Shown in pieces: positions 1 through 4,463 of a stretch of DNA of 6,327 bases; within the stretch, counting starts at the first letter, position 1; every line of letters begins with the position of its first letter. Under the pieces are notes generated by a model. The model saw only the letters and a program-made list of their open reading frames with translations, was not told the origin of the DNA and did not search any database. The stretch lies in the NCBI GenBank assembly GCA_018644745.1, contig JABGPX010000406.1:1-6327 (forward strand), read 5' to 3'. The stretch is from Spirochaetales bacterium. GTDB lineage: Bacteria; Spirochaetota; Spirochaetia; ARS1246. The translations under genes were made by a program, and so were the position numbers.

Positions 1-48
1 CGCGCCGATGGTACTGCCTTTAGGTGGGAGAGTAGGTCGTCGCCAGGC
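1..48 (+). rRNA. rrf: 5S ribosomal RNA, 3' end (partial)
   Basis: This is the 3' part of a 5S rRNA; its 5' part lies before the window. The signature is 'gcgccgatggtactgc' (helix III to loop E side), then the helix IV/V stretch 'ggtgggagagtagg', then the 3' strand of helix I, 'gtcgtcgccaggc'. These match the conserved end of bacterial 5S rRNA in sequence and order. A run of seven T follows with no gap, so the terminal helix of 5S plus this U tract could itself act as the terminator of the rRNA operon. The 16S and 23S genes would be expected to the left. The exact 3' end is uncertain by a base or two. Confidence 0.87.
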
Positions 49-69
49 TTTTTTTATTAATCTCACAGT
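45..69 (+). repeat. Direct repeat copy 1 (5S tail plus T tract)
   Basis: The 25 bases starting 'aggc', then T7, then 'attaatctcacagt' recur at 341-365 with one difference (A versus G at the fifth base after the T tract). The copy includes the last four bases of the 5S rRNA, its T tract and 14 bases beyond. The two copies are 296 bp apart and bracket the structured block between them. The T tract probably serves as the U tract of the rRNA terminator. Confidence 0.8.
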
Positions 70-121
70 TCAAACACTAAATTATATTTTACAGAGAACA
101 GGCACCGCTTTGCTGCGAAGA

Positions 122-220
122 CCCTGGCGACGACCTTGGCAAGGTGCGTACCGGAGCCAAAGGCGAGGAACGCGCCAATGGTCGAGCCCATAGGGGCGAG
201 ACTCGTCGCCAGGCTTTTTT
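122..220 (+). pseudogene. Degenerate 5S rRNA-like unit with T tract
   Basis: This unit of about 91-93 nt looks like a shortened 5S rRNA. Its ends form a perfect 11-bp terminal helix: 'cctggcgacga' (123-133) pairs with 'tcgtcgccagg' (203-213), equivalent to 5S helix I. The 3' part, 'cgcgccaatggt' then 'gccc-atag-gggcgaga', follows the same order as the intact 5S end at 1-48 ('cgcgccgatggt' and so on). It ends in 'ccaggc' plus T6, like the real copy. It is about 20 nt shorter than a normal 5S, and its middle does not match the conserved 5S core, so it is unlikely to be a working ribosomal RNA. It could be a decayed tandem copy, a 5S-derived small RNA, or a terminator built from 5S parts. The resemblance is seen directly; the origin is inferred. 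Confidence 0.5.
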
Positions 221-259
221 GTGTCCAGACGCTGTTCGTCTGGGCACAAAAAAGCCTGG
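209..259. repeat. 23-bp near-perfect inverted repeat (long hairpin)
   Basis: The left arm (209-231) begins 'ccaggc', T6, 'gtgtccagacg'. The right arm (237-259) begins 'cgtctgggcac', A6, 'gcctgg'. The arms are complementary over 23 bp with one G-T pair, and the loop is 'ctgtt'. Read on either strand, the sequence shows 'ccaggc' followed by six T. This is what two convergent 5S-like ends with their T tracts would look like, and it could stop transcription from both sides. It lies between the rRNA operon and the convergent metallo-hydrolase gene, which fits a two-way terminator role. Confidence 0.75.
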
Positions 260-351
260 TTACCCAGTGCGCGGCGCGCACCCGGAAACCCATGGCGATT
301 CGCGAAGCGACATCGCCGGCACGGAGGCGAAGCCGTAGTGAGGCTTTTTTT
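254..351 (+). other. GC-rich structured unit ending in a T tract, possible small RNA or 5S-derived element
   Basis: This stretch is full of short hairpins and has no credible coding frame. 'gtgcgc' (267-272) pairs with 'gcgcac' (276-281). 'ggcgat-tcgc' (294-303) pairs with 'gcga-c-atcgcc' (307-317) around a 'gaa' loop with one bulged C. Its ends, 'gcctggttac' (254-263) and 'gtagtgaggc' (335-344), can pair with two wobble pairs and one mismatch, giving a closed unit of about 91 nt, the same size as the 5S-like unit before it. It ends in 'aggc' plus T7, as the other two units do. On the - strand the same stretch also ends in 'ccaggc' plus T6, so its orientation is ambiguous. No known RNA family is recognised; function unknown. 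Confidence 0.35.
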
Positions 352-365
352 ATTAGTCTCACAGT
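341..365 (+). repeat. Direct repeat copy 2
   Basis: Second copy of the 25-bp repeat at 45-69 (24/25 identical). Here 'aggc' plus T7 is the end of the third structured unit rather than of a real 5S rRNA. The bases 'gaggcttt' (340-347) can also pair with 'aaagcctc' (366-373), the end of which lies just beyond the stop codon of the - strand gene, with an 18-nt loop. That may add to transcription termination there, though no U run follows the stem on the - strand. Confidence 0.75.
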
Positions 366-375
366 AAAGCCTCAG

Positions 376-1479
376 TTACCGGTGAGTTATCGTGATTAAG
401 CCGCCCACAGTCAAATCCACATATGCTGCCGGGAAGGCGCTCCGAAATGCTTCTATGCTTTCATCCGCACTATCATGGGGTGAAAGGGAAACTATTCCCA
501 GGTTATGTTTTACCAGCAAAGAAATATCGCGCGTTACGTCGTCGAGGGCAATCGGCTTCCACGGGAGCTTTCCCGTGCCGAGGTAACGGGCGACATCCAC
601 CCCGTACATGTATAACCTCGAGGTTTTCAGAGGATAATGGAGACCTCCTATAACACCGTAAATTGGTTCTTCGAATAAAGCCTCCGCTCGTTCAATGAGC
701 CGTGTAACCGATTGATGGCCGCAGCCTAAAATCAGGACTATTCCTCGATTCTTTACGTTGATGGCCATAGCTTGTTCATGGGTAATCCCGCCGAGGAGGT
801 GCTGGCTAGGTATTGTCCCGGTCGTCGCTACGCTACGGCCTATTTTCATCGGTTCCCGACACAAGATCGGATTGGTGCCCTTATAAGTCATAGGAACCGG
901 GGTGTAGATTTCCATATGGCTGATGTCGATTATCTTATGGGTAAACGCAAATGTGTTTCTCGCTGACCACGATTTACCACCGACATGGTCTAAGTGGTTG
1001 TGGGAGATAACCAAGGCATCAATTTCATCGAGAGAAACTCCTAGAGATTCCATGTTTTTCAATAGGGGAGAAGGATGTGTCTTGTAGTAGTTCAGTCCCA
1101 AATCAAAAAGGATTGTTTCATGATCTGTTTGAATGAGATAGGATACGCCAGGTTCAGTTTGTAACTCGTCGTTTACGGCGGCAAAATCAACTAGCGGAAG
1201 AATCTCGAGCTTCCGCGTTGTTCTCAGCTTCATCGGTTCTATTCTTTCCTGAGCTTCATCCCATAGCTTATTTGTCGACGGCAGTTCAGCAAAATGCTTC
1301 TCAAGCAGTTCTTCCGGATTGCCATACCATCCAACGACTGTAGCTAATTGTGGATCGGCCGCCATCGCCGCCCTCATTTCTTCAGCCAGTAATTCGAGGT
1401 TTGGATCGGCATAACCGCCGTCGGCAAGTAAAAACAACATCAAAAAAATGCAAAAAGAAGCAGCTCTAACTTTTTTCAA
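376..1479 (-). CDS. Secreted metallo-beta-lactamase-fold hydrolase (COG1237-type)
   Basis: Predicted exported protein of 367 residues with a metallo-beta-lactamase fold. The chosen start is TTG at 1479-1477, because a strong AGGAGG lies 6 nt upstream and the start produces a clean signal peptide: KK..R, a hydrophobic core (residues about 6-19) and a likely cut after 'GGYA' (residue 24). The upstream in-frame ATG at 1722 would run through the promoter region and into the divergent gene. Residues about 25-90 form an N-terminal extension without a recognised domain. The fold follows: 'ILFDLG' near 123-128, the metal motif H160-N-H162-L-D164-H165, 'GCGH' (H255), 'GGLH' (H281) and 'SPHD' (H335). 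This arrangement fits the COG1237 group, whose members are often labelled 7,8-dihydropterin-6-methyl-4-(beta-D-ribofuranosyl)aminobenzene-5'-phosphate synthase-like. That label comes from archaeal relatives and should not be taken as the substrate here. Most relatives I know of are cytoplasmic, so the export signal is notable. The substrate is unknown. The fold is secure and the family placement good. Confidence 0.85.
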   Translation of the reverse strand: MKKVRAASFCIFLMLFLLADGGYADPNLELLAEEMRAAMAADPQLATVVGWYGNPEELLEKHFAELPSTNKLWDEAQERIEPMKLRTTRKLEILPLVDFAAVNDELQTEPGVSYLIQTDHETILFDLGLNYYKTHPSPLLKNMESLGVSLDEIDALVISHNHLDHVGGKSWSARNTFAFTHKIIDISHMEIYTPVPMTYKGTNPILCREPMKIGRSVATTGTIPSQHLLGGITHEQAMAINVKNRGIVLILGCGHQSVTRLIERAEALFEEPIYGVIGGLHYPLKTSRLYMYGVDVARYLGTGKLPWKPIALDDVTRDISLLVKHNLGIVSLSPHDSADESIEAFRSAFPAAYVDLTVGGLITITHR

Positions 1480-1483
1480 TTTT

Positions 1484-1491
1484 CTCCTCCT
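1484..1491 (-). promoter_or_regulatory. Ribosome binding site that fixes the TTG start of the metallo-hydrolase
   Basis: On the - strand the sequence reads AGGAGGAG-AAAA-TTG. This is a near-consensus Shine-Dalgarno (AGGAGG at 1491-1486) six bases before the TTG at 1479-1477. The next in-frame ATG (residue 14) lies inside the hydrophobic core of the signal peptide and lacks such a site, so TTG is the better start. Confidence 0.8.
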
Positions 1492-1519
1492 GTAAAGAAG
1501 CACAGCTGTCACAATATTA

Positions 1520-1525
1520 ATTATA
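1520..1525 (-). promoter_or_regulatory. -10 element, probable promoter of the metallo-hydrolase
   Basis: A perfect TATAAT lies on the - strand, within an AT-rich stretch about 40 nt before the TTG start. Transcription would begin near 1513, giving a leader of about 34 nt. No good -35 hexamer sits 16-19 nt upstream (the sequence there is 'ctacct'-like), so the promoter may be weak or need an activator. Confidence 0.45.
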
Positions 1526-1621
1526 TGAGTTTTTGGTGAAAAAGGTAGGAAAAGCCGCGCTTTTGAATTTAATAGCAGTTTGCGCCGTCTACAGCTGCAA
1601 GTTATTTCCTCGCTATCGTGG

Positions 1622-1650
1622 TTGATCTCTGCGTTCCCGCATAATAGAAT
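1622..1650 (+). promoter_or_regulatory. Sigma-70-type promoter for the universal stress protein gene
   Basis: TTGATC (1622-1627, 4/6 to TTGACA) and TAGAAT (1645-1650, 5/6 to TATAAT) are separated by exactly 17 nt. Transcription would start near 1657, about 28 nt before the ATG at 1685, leaving room for the GGGAGGG ribosome site at 1674-1680. It fires away from the - strand promoter about 100 bp to the left, so the two genes could share regulation from the intervening segment. Confidence 0.5.
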
Positions 1651-1684
1651 TAAGGGTGTAGGATATTTATTATGGGAGGGTGCA

Positions 1685-2545
1685 ATGTTAAAACAAATAG
1701 TTATCGGAATCGATGGATCCAATGAATCAATGGCTGCATTTGAGCAGGCGCTTTCCCTTGCGAAACAGGTCGGGTGCGACTTGAAGTGCGTTTTTATTAT
1801 TGATTTACGGAAAACTCAGATGCCTTTCATCTATACCGGAGCGGCTTATGAAGGTGCCTATGAGCGGCTCTACATACCACCTGATTCATCAATGAGAAAA
1901 TTCTATGAGAAGATCGCCGGTGATTTAGATGACTTTGCGGGGAAATGCATCCAATCATGTAAGCAAAGAGCAGAGAAGGCCGGAGTTGAATTCGAGTCAA
2001 TTGTTAAATCCGGCTACCCGGGTATGGAACTCTGCGATGAAGGGCGGTCCGGCGGATTACTTGTCGTCGGACAGCGGGGTGAAAACGCCCATTACAAGCG
2101 GTCGATTGTAGGATCTATTACAGAAGATTTGATGAGAATTTCACCCCGACCGCTTATGATTTGTCCGGATTCTGTTCGGGACATTAAAACTGTCATAACG
2201 CCTTACGATGGAAGCAGATCCTCTGAGCACGCGCTGCAGTATTATGTTAACGGGCTGCGCAATCCGGCGGACAAGTTTATTTTCCTTGTGGTAGGCGATG
2301 AAGTTCAGGATGAGCATCAGATAGAAGAGGAATTGAAGTATCTCGAGCAGCATGATGTTCCGGTGAGCCTGATACGCAGAAAAGGGGGACCTGCAAAGGA
2401 GATCCTATCCGCCGCCCGAGAGGAGTCGGCTGATCTGATATTGCTTGGAGCTCACGGGAGAAATAGGCTGAGGGATATATTTATTGGTTCTACAGCTTCC
2501 CATGTTATTCACAAGAGTGAGGTTCCTGTTTTATTGGTATTTTAG
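1685..2545 (+). CDS. Universal stress protein, tandem UspA domains
   Basis: Cytoplasmic protein of 286 residues built of two UspA-type domains, about twice the length of single-domain family members. The ATG at 1685 is preceded by GGGAGGG four bases upstream and starts directly with the first beta strand ('KQIVIGIDGS', D at about residue 10). The open frame extends upstream to 1580 but without a ribosome site and through the promoter. Domain 1 covers residues about 1-162 and ends with G129-QR-G132 and G143-S. The gap there is ten residues rather than the nine usual in the ATP-binding G-2x-G-9x-G-[ST] motif. Domain 2 (about 167-286) starts 'VITPYDGS' and ends with G255-AH-G258, nine residues, G268-S-T, a full ATP-binding motif. 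Domain 2 therefore probably binds ATP, and domain 1 may do so less well. Family members act in survival under stress; the precise role is unknown. The gene is divergent from the exported metallo-hydrolase, and no convincing terminator is seen after it. Confidence 0.92.
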   Translation: MLKQIVIGIDGSNESMAAFEQALSLAKQVGCDLKCVFIIDLRKTQMPFIYTGAAYEGAYERLYIPPDSSMRKFYEKIAGDLDDFAGKCIQSCKQRAEKAGVEFESIVKSGYPGMELCDEGRSGGLLVVGQRGENAHYKRSIVGSITEDLMRISPRPLMICPDSVRDIKTVITPYDGSRSSEHALQYYVNGLRNPADKFIFLVVGDEVQDEHQIEEELKYLEQHDVPVSLIRRKGGPAKEILSAAREESADLILLGAHGRNRLRDIFIGSTASHVIHKSEVPVLLVF

Positions 2546-2769
2546 GTGACAGAGGAATTCTCATTTTGATCCTTTGATGGGGGCTTCTTCCGACCTTAGT
2601 AATGAAGATGTCTAGTTTATCGATCAAATACGACTTTCACCTGTTCACTTGCGCTCTATCTATCGAAAAACTGTTCATATAGAATTGCTCTAGGTGACAC
2701 CCGCCTAGTTGCAAAAGCAGGCTCTCTCCATTATCCTGAAATAATTACTGTTATTGAGCGGGAAGGTAT
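2546..2769 (+). other. Intergenic region upstream of cheW with a candidate promoter
   Basis: No gene is supported in these 224 bp. A weak sigma-70-like pair, TTGCAA (2709-2714) and TATCCT (2732-2737), has 17-nt spacing and would start transcription about 25 nt before cheW. Just upstream, CTAGGTG (2690-2696) and CGCCTAG (2702-2708) form a 7-bp hairpin with one G-T pair. The nonamer TAGGTGACA occurs at 2543-2551 and again at 2691-2699. I see no terminator for the stress protein gene and no FliA-type flagellar promoter. Confidence 0.35.
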
Positions 2770-3249
2770 ATGAGTGATGTAGGGCAGTCTGTCCAGTTAG
2801 TGACGTTTGAGCTCGGGGAAGAGCTTTATGGCATTAATATCATGGACGTCAATGAAATCGTTCAGCTTCAGGAAGTACGAGCTATTCCAAGTGCACCGCT
2901 GTATGTGGAAGGTATCATAAATTTACGCGGTGCAATTACACCGATCATCAGTCTCCATCGTCGATTCAATATACAGCGAGCTGGATCGAGTCAGGAGGCT
3001 TCCCTTCTCAGCGGATTTCTCATTCTTGATGTTCAAGGTATGCAGCTAGGCGTCTTGATTGATAAGGTGTCTAGGGTTGTAACGATTGATATGGCGGAGA
3101 TTCGGGAGCCGCCACAGATCCTAAGCGGAATTGGTAAGGAATACATTGAAGGTGTTACTTCGGATACCAGCGGTTACCTAATTATCCTTGATATCAATAG
3201 ATTATTTGATCCGAGGGAACTTCAGCAATTGGGTCAATTAAGCGGTTGA
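2770..3249 (+). CDS. cheW: Chemotaxis coupling protein CheW
   Basis: CheW of 159 residues, the usual length for a single-domain CheW. It links membrane chemoreceptors (MCPs) to the histidine kinase CheA on the cytoplasmic side of receptor arrays. Visible family features: an N-terminal strand pair ('QLVTFELGEELYGI', residues 9-22), 'IMDVNEIV' (24-31), then 'YVEGIINLRG' with N51-L-R-G54 and P58, the family's hallmark turn with its conserved arginine (R53). The second half has 'GVLIDKVSRVV' (94-104) and a C-terminal strand 'GYLIILDINRLF' (135-146). The start ATG is preceded by GGAAGG. No response-regulator domain is fused, so this is CheW and not CheV. It has no chemotaxis neighbours in the window; instead it precedes the DegT-like/nadK/recN group after a 166-nt gap, so its other partners are encoded elsewhere. 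Confidence 0.95.
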   Translation: MSDVGQSVQLVTFELGEELYGINIMDVNEIVQLQEVRAIPSAPLYVEGIINLRGAITPIISLHRRFNIQRAGSSQEASLLSGFLILDVQGMQLGVLIDKVSRVVTIDMAEIREPPQILSGIGKEYIEGVTSDTSGYLIILDINRLFDPRELQQLGQLSG

Positions 3250-3342
3250 ACGGCTATCGCGAGACAGGCGGCTTTGCTCATTTTTGTTTTCGCCCAATCT
3301 TGTTTGTTGATACATCGAAAAAATCATCTTTTTTTGCAATAT

Positions 3343-3358
3343 TATATAAATTTATATA
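3343..3358. promoter_or_regulatory. Perfect 16-bp AT palindrome in the likely promoter region of the DegT-like gene
   Basis: TATATAAA and TTTATATA are exact reverse complements with no spacer. The palindrome lies in the AT-rich part of the 166-nt gap between cheW and the DegT-like gene. It contains -10-like sequences (TATAAA at 3345-3350, and TATAGA just overlapping its right end), but no good -35 sits at standard spacing: TTGCAA at 3334-3339 is 15 nt from TATAGA. It could be a promoter core, an operator for a dimeric repressor, or chance in AT-rich DNA. The rest of the gap shows no clear terminator for cheW. Confidence 0.35.
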
Positions 3359-3415
3359 GAGGTTTTGTATGTACTCCATTCGTTTTCACCCGGCAGAAAA
3401 GGTGACCTGTTAGTT

Positions 3416-4441
3416 ATGCCGATCTCAATATTCAAACCTACGATAAAAAGACGCGACATGGATGCCGTTCTCACGGCGTTGGTCGAGGATAAACTTGGTC
3501 CGGGCTCGGTGGCACAGGCTCTTATTCAGCAATGTGCCGATTACCTGGATGTTTCCGGCGGATTAGCGTTAAGAGAGTACCGGCGTGCCGTGGACCTTGC
3601 GTTTGATGCCCTCGAGATTAGCGTAGATCAATGTGTGGTTGTATCTCCTCTTGCTCCACTCACCTATCTGAATTCCCTCAAATGTCGCGGCGCCAAGATA
3701 CTTTACGCCGATGTTGATCCAAACACAGGATGTCTCACCGCTGATTCGATTTCATCGCTCATGAGATTCGAGCCAAAAGCAGTCCTCATTGATTCTCCAT
3801 TCGGATTTGTCCCTGACCTTAACGTTATCTCCGATTTAGAGATTCCAATCGTTGAAGATGTTTCCGCGAGCCTCGGTGCCCACTGCTTTGGCCGCAAATG
3901 CGGCAGCTTTGGAAGATATACGGTTGTCAGCCTAGAAGAAAACTGTATTGTAACTGCCGGCGGCGGCGCGATTGTCCTCTCAAAAACAAAGCGTGATCTC
4001 GGTCAGCTTCGGGCTGCGGGGGAGAATTTGGATGAGTCGAGCTTCCTGCCGGATATGAACGCGGCTCTCGCCGGGATGCAGTTGAAGCATATCGAAGAGT
4101 TCATATTGAAAAGGCGTGATATTGCGGCAGCTTACAGCAGATCACTCATGAAAGGGAGACATCGCACTTTTATCCAGGATGGCGACAGCGAAAATATCTT
4201 CTTTTCATTCCCGGTGGTCCTCGAAGGTAGTGCCCGAGAGGCTGTAAAGTACGCCCGGTCGAAGAAAGTGACAGTGAAAGAAGCATTTTCCGATTCGATT
4301 ATTAGTAGATTTGAGAACGATGACTCAAGCTGTCCGAATGCGCAAGCTTTGCACCTGCGGTGTATTCTTTTCCCGCTCTACCCAATGCTGTCTCGAGATC
4401 AAGTTGAGCAAGTTTCGAGAGTAATATCATCATTACCGTGA
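3416..4441 (+). CDS. DegT/DnrJ/EryC1/StrS-fold protein lacking the PLP lysine (probable pseudoenzyme)
   Basis: A 341-residue protein with the fold of PLP-dependent sugar aminotransferases, slightly shorter than the usual 370-390. Retained family features: 'LGPG' (27-30), 'GAKILYADVDP' (92-102), 'PIVEDVSASLGA' with the cofactor-facing D148, 'GRKCGSFG' (159-166), 'AALAGMQLKHIEEFI' (216-230) and a C-terminal 'FPLYPMLS'-type segment. Lost features: where active relatives have 'SFHATKNLTTGEGG' this protein has 'SLEENCIVTAGGG', placing Cys177 (TGT, 3944-3946) at the Schiff-base lysine. The phosphate-binding 'SSGT' loop aligns with R53-E-Y-R56. The 'N-[YF]-R' motif aligns with 'SSF' (208-210). A normal transaminase reaction is therefore unlikely. 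ATG 3416 was chosen because AAGGTGA lies 10 nt upstream; a TTG at 3365 would add 17 residues ahead of the fold but has a poorly placed ribosome site. nadK follows after 22 nt. Likely a structural or regulatory role; function unknown. Confidence 0.85.
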   Translation: MPISIFKPTIKRRDMDAVLTALVEDKLGPGSVAQALIQQCADYLDVSGGLALREYRRAVDLAFDALEISVDQCVVVSPLAPLTYLNSLKCRGAKILYADVDPNTGCLTADSISSLMRFEPKAVLIDSPFGFVPDLNVISDLEIPIVEDVSASLGAHCFGRKCGSFGRYTVVSLEENCIVTAGGGAIVLSKTKRDLGQLRAAGENLDESSFLPDMNAALAGMQLKHIEEFILKRRDIAAAYSRSLMKGRHRTFIQDGDSENIFFSFPVVLEGSAREAVKYARSKKVTVKEAFSDSIISRFENDDSSCPNAQALHLRCILFPLYPMLSRDQVEQVSRVISSLP

Positions 4442-4463
4442 AATAATAAAGGCGAAAATTATA

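Noticed and set aside
254..344. tRNA gene or riboswitch in the structured block
   Set aside because: There is no GTTCRANNC T-loop plus anticodon-arm layout, and no recognised aptamer core. The hairpins fit better with repeat or terminator structure.
63..399. Open frames of 64-99 codons on both strands in the block after the 5S rRNA
   Set aside because: They cross the 5S-like units and the 23-bp hairpin, have arginine- or alanine-rich compositions typical of GC-rich structured RNA read as protein, and lack convincing ribosome sites.
1580..1684. Upstream extension of the stress protein to an ATG at 1580
   Set aside because: The extra 35 residues precede the first strand of the UspA fold, overlap the promoter at 1622-1650 and lack a ribosome site.
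1480..1722. Upstream extension of the metallo-hydrolase to an ATG at 1722
   Set aside because: It would add 81 residues across the promoter and the start of the divergent stress gene, and would bury the signal peptide. The TTG at 1479 has a near-consensus ribosome site.
2577..2615. 12-codon open frame upstream of cheW
   Set aside because: No Shine-Dalgarno, no recognisable leader-peptide character such as repeated codons, and no attenuator hairpin after it.
2546..2769. FliA (sigma-28) flagellar promoter for cheW
   Set aside because: Neither a TAAA-like -35 paired with GCCGATAA nor a close variant is present at the required spacing.
3365..3415. TTG start for the DegT-like protein, adding 17 residues
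   Set aside because: Its only purine-rich site (GAGG) is two bases away, too close, while the ATG at 3416 has AAGGTGA 10 nt upstream and begins where the family fold begins.
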